Positions 49,141 to 61,061 are shown, counted from the stretch's first letter. The stretch: DNA of 64,000 bases from Sipunculus nudus (GCA_026874595.1 CM049314.1:13880729-13944728); one strand, 5' to 3'. Numbers and translations: made by a program. Notes: a model not told the origin generated them from the sequence alone.

Positions 49141-49182
49141 TATCCGACCCGACAGGAAAAAGTCGGTACATAATCCCACAAG
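49141..49182 (+). other. Possible untranslated exon end (plus-strand donor)
   Basis: CCCACAAG|GTAAGTAT (donor from 49183) is a consensus donor. It could join the acceptor ending 54548 ahead of the LRR-Ig coding exon, but the exon start is not visible and the link is speculative. Confidence 0.2.
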
Positions 49183-49815
49183 GTAAGTATCCGGTGTACA
49201 GCTGTGTGTACTTCAGGGCAAAGGCCCGATGATTATTAAATAAATGAACAATGAAATAACCACCAAACCACTCCATCCGCACGACCTAAATTGAAAGGGA
49301 TTATCAAAGTTATGGACAAACATCAAATTAACTCCCTTGCAAACAGTAGATTCCGTGTGAAATAAAAACAACGCTTGTGTTCGGAGCATGATAAGCCGTG
49401 ATATTTTAACTTGTCTTGCTTTTGCTGTCATAGCTCCGTTTTTTTTTTAAACTTCCTCCATTTTGTGTATTTTTTTTTAGTTCACATGGGAAACTCTCAG
49501 GAAGAGCCTGGCTCCACAACAGTCGGGTTTATGCTCGGATTATCTTTTATTGTCTCCGCAAGGATGGTATGCGTTCACGCGTTGTTCGTGTGGGCGTGTG
49601 TGTGATGGTGTGTGGGTGTGTGTGTTAAGGGTGGGTGAGGGTATGTGTGTGTGGGTGTGCATGTTCACAAATATTCAGGACACTTGGGGAATGGGCCAAT
49701 GAAGAACCGATTAGATTTTGGTGTCGATCCGTTAAATGATCCGGATTCAGTAACGTCTTATATGGGAAGAATAAGGGATTACAAACACGGTTTTGGGAGC
49801 ACCCCACAATAGGTA

Positions 49816-49833
49816 CCCCCCCCCCCCCCCCCC
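49816..49833. repeat. Poly-C tract
   Basis: 18 consecutive C residues. Confidence 0.95.
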
Positions 49834-49856
49834 ATGGTAGAATACAGATTTCTAGT

Positions 49857-50255
49857 GTTAAGATTATTTTGAATCTATAGTCATATGTCTTAATACCCAG
49901 TAAGAGTATCAACATTCCTACACCAGATGACGCTATCAGAAGCGATTCCTTGACGCATGGCAGCTGCACCAGCAGTTGCAGATAATTAGTACTCAGATTA
50001 TTTTGCATCTAAATTCACATATTTTAATACCCAGTAATAGTATCAACATTCCTACAACAGATGACGCTATCAGCTGCGATTCCTTGACGCATGGCAGCTG
50101 CACCAGCAGTTGCAGATAATTAGTATTCAGATTATTTTGCATCTAAATTCACATAGCTTAATACCCAGTAATAGTATCAACATTCCTACACTAGATGACG
50201 CTATCAGTAGCGATTCCTTGACGCATGGCAGCTGCACCAGCAGGCAGCATGCAGA
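49857..50255. repeat. 134-bp tandem repeat, about three copies
   Basis: The marker CGCTATCAG occurs at 49931, 50065 and 50199, exactly 134 apart. Units share ATACCCAGTAATAGTATCAA, GATTCCTTGACGCATGGCAG and CTGCACCAGCAG with few differences, so the array is young. ORFs across it are periodic artefacts. Confidence 0.9.
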
Positions 50256-50529
50256 CTTCGGATTATGCGTCTTCACTTGCAGCAGGCCCAAGTCTTGATG
50301 TTTATCTGGTCATTTCTTCCCCTTGGACGTCTCCATCAATACTATTACAATCTTTTACACAGAAAAATAAAACTAACGGACAAACAGCAAGTCCTGTGTT
50401 TTCTTTATGAAAAGAAAAACAGTGAAAGAATATAAACGTCATATATTTTTGTATCACAAACCAGACTAATCCGGGTTCGTTTTCATTGCACACACATACT
50501 TAAACCTGTACACACCTACACACATACCT

Positions 50530-50533
50530 CATA

Positions 50534-50601
<68 letters not shown>
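50530..50601. repeat. (TA)n microsatellite
   Basis: About 33 AT units with one GT interruption near the start. Confidence 0.95.
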
Positions 50602-50602
<1 letters not shown>

Positions 50603-50810
50603 CAAGTGGTCTTCTCACGTTATTTTTTTAATTTTCCTATTTTCCGTTATTGAAACAGAAGGAAACGGGTGTACACTGGCATTTGTATCAGTTGTCCGTA
50701 CACCAGTCATGCGGTAATGAGAAACCTGGTCTGTTTTACTTATAATGTAATCACACATTATGTTGATGAAATACGGTAAGAGTGAGCGCTATTATATATT
50801 GTACTTACGG

Positions 50811-51060
50811 GTTCTTGTACGGGCGTAGTCCTGAGTCCGTTCTCCTTGTTACTGGCAATATAGCTTTGAGGAAACTATTAGTCTAGTATCAGTCCGTGTG
50901 TATTAGGCAACTTACACAACTAAGCAGTGTAGCGTGTCGCAATAAATACGTCGGAGTTTCAGGCCTCTGTACGGAAAAACCCGTTCACACCCCAGTAGAC
51001 TTTCTCCTAAATAGAAAGTACCGAATAATTACCTGCACGAGTCTGAAGACGCGATTCAGT
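50811..51060 (-). other. Possible untranslated exon (minus-strand donor)
   Basis: On the minus strand AAGAACCC|GTAAGTAC (donor from about 50810) is a consensus donor at the end of a somewhat GC-richer segment with no long frame. It could be a distal first exon for a minus-strand gene such as the tethered profilin; nothing proves this. Confidence 0.2.
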
Positions 51061-51178
51061 AAGCCGTAGAGATATCTAGTACACCAGTATCTAAATCACC
51101 AGAAGCGTGTCTATTATGTACCTATTGTTTAAATTTCTTTTACTTTAAAGGTGCGCATTCAGGTACCTTTAAAAAAAA

Positions 51179-51607
51179 ATATGTGATTTCTGGCTTTCTC
51201 TGTATGTGTATCAATGATCTTAGAGTAATTCTGGTTATGAAAAGTTCTTTTAGGGCCTCCGAAGGATGAATGAACTTGTTTATTCACATCATGTTCGTAA
51301 ACACAGCAATGTTGATAAACGGGAAAAATAAGTAACCTAAGTTGGTAAGTTGCATATATGCGGAGGCAGAAAGGTCACTTGTTGCAAACCGCCATTTGCA
51401 AAGCTCTGGATTATCTGACTTGCCGCCAGATGTCCTTGTTGAATTTGTTTTGATTACTGGCGGACCCAACATATTATAAACATGTTGATATAAACAAAAC
51501 AAGCAGCCTGTACGCGAGGTTAATTCACGTTTTCTATCATATTTTCATAAAAGCTCAAAAGGATTACCTTTAGTTTATAAAGGTCAGAGAGGTGACTGAG
51601 CCCCTTT
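51179..51607. repeat. Dispersed repeat, copy B (related to 18360-18850)
   Basis: Collinear with 18360-18850 in the same orientation, from TGTGATTTCTGG to CCCCTTTAA. Non-coding in both copies. Confidence 0.75.
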
Positions 51608-52172
51608 AATATCTGCATGCATATCTGTGTATTTCTGTTTTTCGCTGCATAGACACATGGCTAAGTTCAATAATTTGTTCAGCTAACTGTTTAAGCTAAT
51701 TAAGTTTGCTCCGAGAAATGCTACCACACAGATCGAAACAGTAGAACCTGGTGTGGTACTCAGTAGAGCCCGCACCACCACCACAGTAAAACAATCCTAC
51801 TGGCTCAAACACCATTTTCCAATAAGTACGGGGGGTGGTCTGTTTAGGTCCATATAATATCGCTCCGTAAAATGTCTTAGAAACCGGCTGTGTAATTTCA
51901 GTGTAAACAGACAAACCCACCAACAAGCAAACATTCATGAAAACACAGCCTCCTTTGCTGAGGTATTAAGTTGTACTATTTCCATATCAGCATTTCTACG
52001 CGCATGAAAACTGATCTTTTCAATTTGACTTTATTAAGAGGAGATCACAAAGAATGTACTCCACTGCTTTCTGCTTGCCAATGTTATTTGTTTCAATCTT
52101 GTTTCACCAAGATGTCTTATTCAGCTAATTTTCGGATTTTCAATAGGGCCGTAAGTCCGATGCAAAACTCTC

Positions 52173-52174
<2 letters not shown>

Positions 52175-52223
<49 letters not shown>
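52175..52223. repeat. (TA)n microsatellite
   Basis: About 24 AT units. Confidence 0.95.
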
Positions 52224-52227
<4 letters not shown>

Positions 52228-52229
52228 AT

Positions 52230-54548
52230 ATGCAAAAAACATTAAGTGAGTACGCTTTCTTCTCTTTTTTATTGACTGAAGATTTGCTTGAAATATAGTT
52301 ATGATTATTATCCTGTAATGTCTAACTGACATACTCAGACTCTCACAACGGCTTGTATAGCGCCATTTCGACCCTCTGACATAAGAGAGTCTAAAACCAG
52401 CGTACTACAGCGTAAACATCCTTCAGCGAGGACAGCACTGTAAGGCTCTATGATGATACAAATATTTACGTCATTTGCGACAAAGCCTCATGGCCTCCAA
52501 GTTCGCTGTTACTTGACATAAACCAGACCGATCGATATTTTTTATTATTCTTTCTAACAAGATCTACCATGTGCGAGAAAAACTCTTGTTTTAACTTAGC
52601 ACATTGATAAAACCTTCGCATGTTAGTTGAACTTCTGGCCCCTTGAATGCACTGTAGCCAACATCTGATACAGGAAATGACTCGTTACCACAGAGACGGA
52701 TTTTCAGTTTGTTTGTGAGTTCACATGTATTATTTTGTGTTAATAATCATTGATAGCCCGATCTTAAGATTATCAACCGTTTATCACGACATCAATGCGA
52801 TATTATGTGTATTAATAAAAATATTTTAAAAATAAATAAAACAAATAATTACCCTTGCCACAATGTTACATCAATAGCCAGACCTTATGGCTATATATAA
52901 TTACTGGTAGATTCTGAAAAGCTGCAACGTCAGACATCTCGGAAGACTTAATTTTAGCAGTCTACAATATATAGACTTTATATACCACAACTCTCAAAGT
53001 CAAACAGTTTCACCAGGAACTCTTAGCACCAAAATTATGCCATATCAAATATGTGAACAAAACTTCAGATTGTAGCCATAGCAACAACATGATCATTTTG
53101 TACAGCTGCTGATTAAACATCAAAGCCTATATATAATCTAGAAAAGAGGAAATTAAATGGAAGATAAAATCCACAGAAAGATTATATCATACACTAGTAA
53201 CTTGCGTGAATAACCACTAGTGATCTAGTCTAAATTATTTAATTAATTGTCAAAACAAAAGTATTACTATCGTGGGAGAGGCGCTCCATAATATCATAAC
53301 AAATCTAAAATACTAAACACAGCACAAAAAAGACCAGTCTAACACTCATATATACCAGAAATCCGGTAATGTAATAGCTCAGCTGACTAAAAATCATCAG
53401 AGCCATACAAATTGCCCTTGGTCAATCGGTCGTCCTGTATGTCATTCAACAGCCTGTTTGATGTGAAAGTCCTATATATTTATATAGAACCAATATCCTA
53501 AAACTTGTTTATTAACCATGCACTGATATCCTTAAAATAAGCATCAAACATTCGCTATTTTCACTGTGTAATGCTTATTTGCATTATTAATATGACTATT
53601 CATTAGAGAGCTGTCAAGTCCTGGTTATAATGGCAAATTAGGTGATAATTTTCTCATGAATATATAGAAAACAAAATAATTTATTGTTACCCAGCTGCTC
53701 TTGAATTATTAGATAATTATCATTTTATCTTCAGCCGGTGTCTACTTCCTGTAGTGATGGCATACTGGTTCGTGAAATATATGGTTTAGTCCTTAACTAA
53801 TCTTTATGTATTAACCGACATCTGGACTGAAAGGTTTGTGCATATGCGAGTATTGTTCTGTTAGGATCATACGGCGAGTTTTAAGATTACTGTTGGTTAC
53901 CAATGGTAAGATCATAATTATCATATGAATCAAACTTATTATTCTGTTGTCCACCATTGTTATTTCTACATATAAATCGGCATTTGCTCACACTCGTGCC
54001 CTGCCCGATGTAAAACATTTCCGTGTTTTGTTTTGTGGAGTGGGTGGAAGGCCTCGTTTTCCGTATTAGATCGTGATATTTTTACACGACGTTGGTGGAC
54101 ATCCTTTATTTTGTAATGTTCTGTATAATAATGCCTCTTATCATGCAATAGCAGTTAAAACATGTCTCAATGCATGGCCTTCCGTGTACCGAAAACAAAC
54201 TAAAGTAAACCTATACCAATAACTACGGCGAAGTTAAAGCAGCCTGTGGGAATGGGCCGATGACATGGTTCTGACTTTCGAATGACGAATTAAAGTTATG
54301 TGAATATTTCCTGATAAGTTTATGAAGTTCATGATAATATAAATTTAACCCTGTCGTAGACATATCAGAGCTATGTGACTGATTATGTTTGAACTACACC
54401 ACATCATTCTGTCTTTGATAAACTGGCGTAGATGGTAGTCATGTTTTGAAACATGGATTCGCTCTACCCCTAAGTACGGTATCTCATTTATAATTTCATG
54501 TTTTTGGGGCAATTTTCAAAATGTATATCTTGTATTTGTTTATGGCAG
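52230..54548. other. Intergenic or 5' intron, no coding sequence seen
   Basis: AT-rich, with only short frames. A TAGCTCAGCTGACT repeat head occurs near 53378. It ends in an acceptor-like site TTGTTTATGGCAG (AG at 54547-54548) just before the LRR-Ig coding exon. Confidence 0.5.
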
Positions 54549-54586
54549 AATAACCATCATTATAATCACTGTGGTGGCGTCTGGTA

Positions 54587-55603
54587 ATGGATCAGTCACT
54601 TTTAAAAGTGGTCGTCCTCTTGGCTCTGTGTGTACATCGCGTTCAAAGTTCTACGTGCCCATCGATGTGTTCATGTGGGGAAAGAAAAGTCGACTGTGAT
54701 GGAAGGAATCTGACCCGCATCCCTCGCAACATACCAACAAATGCAAAGTATCTACTGCTGTCAAAGAATCACATTGGAACGTTATCAACAAAGGGAACAC
54801 TGACCTGGTCACTGCCTGACGTCACCTTCCTCGGCCTGAGTTACAACAGGTTAAAGACCCTCGACACAGGAGATTTTGCACATATGACGTCACTGACCTA
54901 TTTAACCCTGAGAAATAATCAGGTTAGCCGCATTGAGATAACTTCCCCTTGGCCTGAACGCCTGGTCTGGCTGGATCTACGGGATAACCATTTAACTCTG
55001 CCTGTGAACTTGAAAAACTTCCACGCTCTGCAGTATCTGTCTTTGACAGGCAATAAATTTGACTGTAGCTGCAGGGTGGACAGTTTTAAAAATCTACTGA
55101 AAGATTACAAGACTGCTACAGAATGGCAATGCTCGTCCCCAGAGAGTTTTTCCAATATACCCACTGCTGTAAAAATCAGCTACTGGCCTTGGACTGATGC
55201 AAACAGTGAAAGACCACATGATAGCACTGAAAATACGTCACAGTTACTAGGTTTGTATTCCAGCCTCTCTCAATGTACTAAACCTTTGGCAGAATGGGTA
55301 AAAATGAATGAAACTGGCCAATGGAAATGTTCAGCAAGCGGGCTTCCGGTGTCCAACCTTAGGGTTATTGGTCGTAATACTTCAAGGGGTGTTCTGGTGA
55401 GCCCATCAGAGTCCGGGGTATATAAATGTATAGCCGAAAATGTCCTGGGTAGAAGCGAAAAGCTCCTTCATGTGGTCGCGGTTAACGAAACAACCAAGGC
55501 CAACAAAAAAGATCATACATTCAACGACAATGTAATAGCAGCTCTTTATTTTTGTCTCACATCCCTACCTTTCTTGGTATTTGCAGTTTGTCTTTGCTCA
55601 TAA
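54587..55603 (+). CDS. Secreted or GPI-anchored LRR-Ig protein
   Basis: 338 residues in one open exon. Order: signal peptide (1 to about 22, core LLKVVVLLALC), LRRNT cap (C24, C28, C30, C37), about five leucine-rich repeats (52-155; for example DVTFLGLSYNRLKTLDTGDF and SLTYLTLRNNQVSRIEI), LRRCT cap (C160, C162, C182), a short Ig-like domain (about 231-298; C248 to C281, with the F-strand signature GVYKCIAENVLG), then a hydrophobic C-terminus (about 316-338) with no residues beyond it. Five N-glycosylation sequons (N41, N216, N241, N264, N300). Known: LRR-Ig proteins act in neural adhesion, growth-factor signalling and, in molluscs, immune recognition. The absence of a cytoplasmic tail fits a GPI signal better than a normal transmembrane receptor. 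The Ig Cys spacing (33) is shorter than usual and its core Trp is not obvious. An acceptor-like site at 54548 suggests an upstream UTR exon. Confidence 0.9.
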   Translation: MDQSLLKVVVLLALCVHRVQSSTCPSMCSCGERKVDCDGRNLTRIPRNIPTNAKYLLLSKNHIGTLSTKGTLTWSLPDVTFLGLSYNRLKTLDTGDFAHMTSLTYLTLRNNQVSRIEITSPWPERLVWLDLRDNHLTLPVNLKNFHALQYLSLTGNKFDCSCRVDSFKNLLKDYKTATEWQCSSPESFSNIPTAVKISYWPWTDANSERPHDSTENTSQLLGLYSSLSQCTKPLAEWVKMNETGQWKCSASGLPVSNLRVIGRNTSRGVLVSPSESGVYKCIAENVLGRSEKLLHVVAVNETTKANKKDHTFNDNVIAALYFCLTSLPFLVFAVCLCS

Positions 55604-55984
55604 ATTTAATGCGATCCGAGCTGATAACCTAAAGACAACCAAGGATCTCACTATTTATAGTAAAATTCCTGCCAACATAGCTGATGATTTCGATCAGTAG
55701 TGATGGGTAACTGTTTGCATCTTACAGACTCAGACTCTTCGGTTTTGTGTTAATCAGGCAAAAGTTAACCCTTTTTTATATAACTATTCCCCAAGATACA
55801 CCAGCTGGTCGTAAGAGCTCAATGGTTGTGTTAAATTGAGGGATGTGCACGTTCTCGAGTAAAACATGTCAGCAACCTGGAGTGTGTAACTTGACATAAC
55901 GTATCAATGGTTACAGTGTGTGTGCTCGTCTTAAAGAGGTAGACTGTTTTATTAAAGGATTGATCGTATTACAGGAGTATTTGT

Positions 55985-56277
55985 TTAAACGGGATGATCG
56001 CCTGAACGGAATGGTCATCTTACCAGGATGGTCGTCTTTCCGGGATGGTCGTCCTCCCGGGTTGTTTGTCTTACCGGGGTGATCGTCTTACCTTGTGAAT
56101 GTCTTACCGGGATGGTCATCTTACCGGGTGATTGTCTTACCAAAGTGATTGTCTTACCAAAGTGATTGTCTTACCGGGTGATCGTCTTACCAGGATCGAT
56201 GTTTTACCAGGATCATAGTCTTAAAGGGATGGTCGCCTTACCTGGTGAATGTCTTACCGGGATGGTCATCTTACTTT
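55985..56277. repeat. 16-18-bp minisatellite
   Basis: About 16 imperfect units of GGGATGGTCGTCTTACC and variants (GGTGATTGTCTTACC, AAGTGATTGTCTTACC). Unit length varies around 16-18 bases, so no frame is kept. Confidence 0.85.
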
Positions 56278-56279
56278 GA

Positions 56280-56475
56280 AAGTATTCTTGATATATATTA
56301 ATATCTGGCCGTGACTGAAACACGGATGTAGACATATTGTAGCGCACGTGTCACGAGAGTCCATGACATTTATCAATGAACGCTCTGCTCTACTTACCAG
56401 CAGACCGAATCAATCTGGTTAGTTTAATAAATGGACACCAGATGTCTCTATAAGTAATGCCTCTGCAAAATCTTG
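56280..56475. repeat. Dispersed repeat, copy A (related to 57548-57770)
   Basis: Shares CTTGATATATATTAATA, GTGACTGAAACACGGAT, GAGAGTCC(A/G)TGACATTTATC and GCTCTGCTC(T/C)ACTTACCAGC, in order, with 57548-57770. The second copy has an extra block of about 40 bases. Confidence 0.75.
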
Positions 56476-56880
56476 TTAGTCAGACTGAAGTGTGAACATA
56501 CTGTCACCAATCTTTCACTGGTACAGTGGTGTGTCTATGTCATTGGTGCAGTGTAGCGCGAACCTAAATAGCCCTTGTAGTATTATGGAATAGCATATCA
56601 CTGATGATTTAAAAAAATTCTTTCGATATTAATATTATGCAAATCGTGAAGTGATAGAAATCGAATATAAAACGTTAGATAAAAGGAATTTTTTTCATAT
56701 TATTGTTATATAAACATAAAAAATACACTGTATACACTTGAGTTAATCAATACTTAAATAAACTTTGCTAAAAAAAATTTATAATCTACACACTCTAAAA
56801 ACTATCAGACAGACAGGCACTTGGGACCAGACACACACACACAAACACCACACACACACAAATATATATATATATATAAG
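56476..56880. repeat. Dispersed repeat, copy A (related to 63629-64000)
   Basis: Long collinear match to the right edge of the window in the same orientation: CAGTCTTTCACTGGTACA-like, GTCATTGGTGCAGTGTAGC, CGAACCTAAATAGCCCTTGT. Both copies run into a CA-rich stretch. Confidence 0.8.
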
Positions 56881-57547
56881 TAATATGCGATTGATAGTCT
56901 TCGTACACTCGGGTTAACTTCAGAGTAACCCCATCCCTGGACATTATCTACAGCACTGGCTGTTTCATTTTTAATTTAAACAAATATATTTGAGCAATCA
57001 TTTTTATCATTATACACTTGCAAAAAAAAAATTATTGGCATCAAACAGGGCCTTTTTTCAACGTAGGTAAGAATATCAGTAAATAATTGCTGTGCTTTTG
57101 TGTTTTCATTGAACATTTTTTGGGGGATACGCGTGCATACGATATTTTATGCCTACACCTTAATGGGTTCAAACTTTAATCTGCATGAAGCATTTTCAGG
57201 TTAAGTCTATATATGTGGTTAATTCCATCACTGCTACCGAGTCCTTCTTTTAAACGCTCAAACCTGGATTGAAATTCCGGTTTTTTTAAGTGTGTTGGGT
57301 CTGGGGACTACTTTTGTGTATGTGTCTGAACTCTTGATTGTTTGGCCTACAGTCTGTACACGGTCACGAATGCCAGGTACCGTAATTTCCTTCTGAGTAA
57401 CTAATGGTATTTATTACCTAAAAGAGAAAAAGAAATCACGCCGTATGCGAGACACGCGTGAGAGCACAACGTTATATATCTTTTGAAATTACCTGTGACT
57501 TGCACCGTATAAGAATTAATTATAGGTGATTCTTACATGACTCTTAC

Positions 57548-57770
57548 ATCTTCTTGATATATATTAATACCTGACCGTGACTGAAACACGGATATTTCCT
57601 CATTATATTCTCAAGTTAATTAAAGGATTCAGCGGACTTATTGTAGAGCATGTGTCGCGAGAGTCCGTGACATTTATCAATGAAGGCTCTGCTCCACTTA
57701 CCAGCAAAAATAATTAATCAGTTTAGTTTAATAAGTGGGCACCTCTGCAAAATCTTGTTCAGTCCATGAG
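57548..57770. repeat. Dispersed repeat, copy B (related to 56280-56475)
   Basis: See the matching strings at 56280; same orientation, ending CTCTGCAAAATCTTGTT, which also occurs after the first copy at about 56461. Confidence 0.75.
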
Positions 57771-57779
57771 CCAGACCCT

Positions 57780-58110
57780 GAAAATTTGGTCACCGGTACC
57801 ATCTGAGGGGAATAATTCTAATAGGGGTTTTTGGCAAGGTATACAACCCTGGAGTTAGAAAATGTGTGATAGCATTGTATCGGTGGTAGCTTTCTGTGTG
57901 TATCAGCCCGTTTATATGTCTACCCTTAAACCCATTCATTGCACCTCTTGTGTAAGACATGTAGGGGTAGGGATAACACATTTGTATATAACATTTGTGA
58001 TTCTGAGGAGAAAACTATAAAAAACATATCATCATAAAATATATTTAATTTTTTTTATGATATTAAACATGATGACTTTGGCACAAGGTCAGGGAGGGTC
58101 AACAAGTGCA
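57780..58110. repeat. Dispersed repeat, inverted relative of 62640-63610
   Basis: The sequence GATAGCATTGTATCGGTGGTAGCTT and flanks is the reverse complement of 63495-63530. The GTCAGGGAGGGTCAACAAG near 58088 is the reverse complement of 62647-62665. The translated similarity of the two short ORFs (shared SYHR-NAIT and RIIPL-WYR blocks) reflects this repeat and not a known protein. Confidence 0.7.
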
Positions 58111-58890
58111 AATATGATAAAAAATAATAAAATATCTCGTTGCAGAAACAATTATCATTTGCAAAATTTTTTCATCGTTGCGCAGGTTATATAAAATGGC
58201 ATATATTATTATTCCAAATGAAAGAATGGGCTCTGTGAATAAAGATGGTGTGTCATACACTTACCTACTGCACTTTTTAATGTTACTTATAAGGGGTAGT
58301 AAATGTACATCTGACTTTCTTGTGCAGTGGCTGTCTGTAGGGCAAAATGTTAACACTTTTGTTTGTAACAATTGAAATATTTAGATTAAATCTACAGATG
58401 ACCTACCCTTTGGAAAACATATTTGACTTCTGTCTAATAATATTAATATGATGACCTTGGCACATTTTTCAAGGTCAGAAGGGGTCAATAATATGGATAA
58501 TATAGTCCAGCTGCGGAGCCCAATAACCTTGCACTAATGTAGAAAGATTTTTTAGTGCTGATTAGTGTTCTCCAAAGTCTCGTAAATCTGAATTATCTGA
58601 ATATTTATAATTGCATAAATTAAAAATGGCATCCGGTGGTCATTTTTAAATTAAATTAAATTTATGTGAATTACAATATAGTTTTAGAAATCTGTCTCCT
58701 TGACATAAATGTGGACAGAAACTTTCACAATAATAATTACATGCCACGATGCAAAAATAATACAATAATAATCTAAAATGAACACCGAAGGTTGGTGATT
58801 GGTTTTTGGGCTCTTGTTGGTTGCTCTTAAGCATATGTATCAAAGTAATATATATCCATTAACATTTAATATGACATCTGTAGATTGCAT

Positions 58891-58891
58891 T

Positions 58892-58920
<29 letters not shown>
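58891..58920. repeat. (TAA)n microsatellite
   Basis: Ten uninterrupted TAA units (AAT phase). Confidence 0.95.
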
Positions 58921-58922
<2 letters not shown>

Positions 58923-59382
58923 AAATTACACTTGTTTTATTTATAGCACCAAAATATCTGTGTGGTTAGTAATAGCATATATATACTATATATTTTTGGT
59001 GTATTTGTGTTTGTTTTAAAATTGCACATAAATAAGTTAAACATCTTAAAATCATCAAAATCTTGTTATAGTTCACATAAGAGAGCTAGGATACTATGGC
59101 TGAGTTATCCATTCTTATTATTTAAATTATCGTTTATGTTGTATTTCATTTTGTATTTCCAACAAATTAATTTATTCATCAGTATGGAAGTTTTCATAGG
59201 AAAATAGTGGTTTGATGTGTTTTTAAACAAGGGATGCATTTTGTTCAATGCTTCGTCTGACCCAGTATCTGGACTTTTGGTTAAAATATGTTACTCATAG
59301 AAAATATGTATCGAAGCTTCAGTGAAAATAAAGAAAAATATATTATTTTACATCTAACTAATTTCTTCTGTTTGCTATTGAT

Positions 59383-59801
59383 CAGCTATGTAGCACTCGA
59401 GTCCGGACTTGGACTCGAGTTTCCTGGACTCGGATTTTTACTCGGAATCGAAGGTCAGGACTCAAGATGTCTAGCCGAGTCCATCTCGAGTACAAGGGGA
59501 AAAAGGCTGTAGCCTGCGATGTTCAGATGGGGATACCTTCTCTTATATAAAGAATTTTGACTTTATATACGAAGCTTTTTCCCTACATCGGGAGCTGAAT
59601 GGGTTTAAACCTTAAAACAAAGGCATGTCCAATTTAGTATATTTTAAATATAGATATTTTTATGACCTCGGACTTGGACTCGTGCTCTAAAAGACTCAAA
59701 GATGGTGGACTTCGACTTGAACCTATAAGAGTCGGGACATGGGTACCTTGGACTCGGACTTTCACTTGGACGCTGTTGGTGTAGACTCGACTACAACACT
59801 G
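59383..59801. mobile_element. hAT-like non-autonomous element
   Basis: The left end CAGCTATGTAGCACTCGAGTC and right end (complement CAGTGTTGTAGTCGAGTCTA) are imperfect inverted repeats. Inside are many GACTCGGACTTGGACTCG-type subterminal motifs in both orientations. Flanking octamers CTATTGAT (59375-59382) and CTTCTGAT (59802-59809) match at 6 of 8 positions, consistent with an old hAT 8-bp duplication. No transposase is encoded. Confidence 0.7.
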
Positions 59802-59837
59802 CTTCTGATACCAAAGAGAGAGTTTGGGTTAGATGTT

Positions 59838-61061
59838 CTAGTTGTGAAAAAGAAACACCTTGATTATTTTGAATCTGTGGAGGTTTGGGTCTCTTCTGGC
59901 CCGTATTATGGTGCATAAGGATAAGGCAAGTCTCACTTGGTTTGAAACTGTTTGCCTGTTCTTTTTTTCTGACAGTTGAATGGCGTTGTTGCTTTGTGAA
60001 CTTGAAAGCCAAGGGAAGAGTCTCATGTGTCCCATTCTGATCACTAGTATGCCCCCTACTGAGTGTCTGAAATGCAGAACCTCATCATAAGACACTGGAA
60101 CCTGGCACTCAAACGGAAGTGAAACAAGTTCTTTTGGGCCAATATGTTGGTGTACTTTGACATCTAGACCCAAAGGCTTTTGGTTTGGGACTTTGGTGAA
60201 CAGAAATTGCATTTTGTCTGCAATACTCAGTGCTGTTTTTGTGTGACTGGCCTGGGACACAAGTGTTGAGACAATTTTCAACAGGGCAGGACGTATTTGC
60301 AACAGCCTCTGAGTAAAAAAAAGTTCAAGTCATAGTAGACAAGTTTTTCTTGCTTTGGATTCAGATTTACTCTGTTTACAGTTCTCATTTGAAAAAATTC
60401 TAATTTAATTTTCATTCTCTTCCTTTTAACGAATCTTAGCTGTCAGATAGTTAAATAGACACTATGGAACAAGCACAGCCATCTGTTCTCATTACAAAAT
60501 GTCTTCCAGGAAAAAAAATCATCTTACCTAGAAGATGACAAAATATAATGTCTGCTGGAGATTCCGAAATTTCTGAGACACAGATGACTCCACATTCTTT
60601 GCACTGACGAAATGTGAATAACATTTCAGGTAATAAAGTGTACCAGCAGCATGTTAATTTGATGGCGCTCCAGAAATTCGGACCTCATCTGGTAGCTGAT
60701 CGCTGCGTTCATTACATATTTAAAACAATTTTGATTATAAAACAAACTCATCCAATTTTTTGGTTCACTTTCCGACACAGATGAAATTGGCCGCCATTTA
60801 TTCGGATGCTTGGAATCTGACATGTAACAAGCTAGGGTAACCACAGATAAAGCAGTGTTCCTTAAAGTCGAAATACTTCAGCTTGAGACCGACGTTAGGA
60901 AATGGTTCACTTTGTGTATGGATCAACCGTTTCTCAAAGAAACGCGATATGTGTGGTTTTCGTGTATATGATGGTACAAATGATTTATGACACTCCAATG
61001 TTAGGGCTGGGTCTTCATTTGATTCAGGCTCTAGAGTTTCATCTAATGAATCGGCTCATTT
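59838..61061 (-). pseudogene. Degenerate copy of a repetitive Cys-motif protein family
   Basis: Two blocks on the minus strand look like parts of one large family that I recall as recurring, uncharacterised, in bivalve and cnidarian genomes. Block 1 (61061 to about 60790): ECHKSFVPSYTRKPHISRFF, then FDFKEHCFICG with a CxxC Cys pair, and in a shifted frame SKHPNKWRPISSVSESE. Block 2 (60302-59990): LLKIVSTLVSQ, KTALSIADKMQFLF, LGLDVKVHQHIGPKELVSL, YDEVLHF. Frames change at least once near 60840 and the part between the blocks (about 60300-60620) is broken, so no intact protein is made. Such families are often associated with mobile elements; function unknown. The identification is from recall of the pattern, not a search. 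Confidence 0.45.

Noticed and set aside
49857-50255. CRISPR-like array
   Set aside because: The 134-base units are contiguous without unique spacers, and the genome is eukaryotic.
56000-56277. Possible repeat protein from the GTCTTACC minisatellite
   Set aside because: Unit length varies between 16 and 18 bases, so no reading frame persists.
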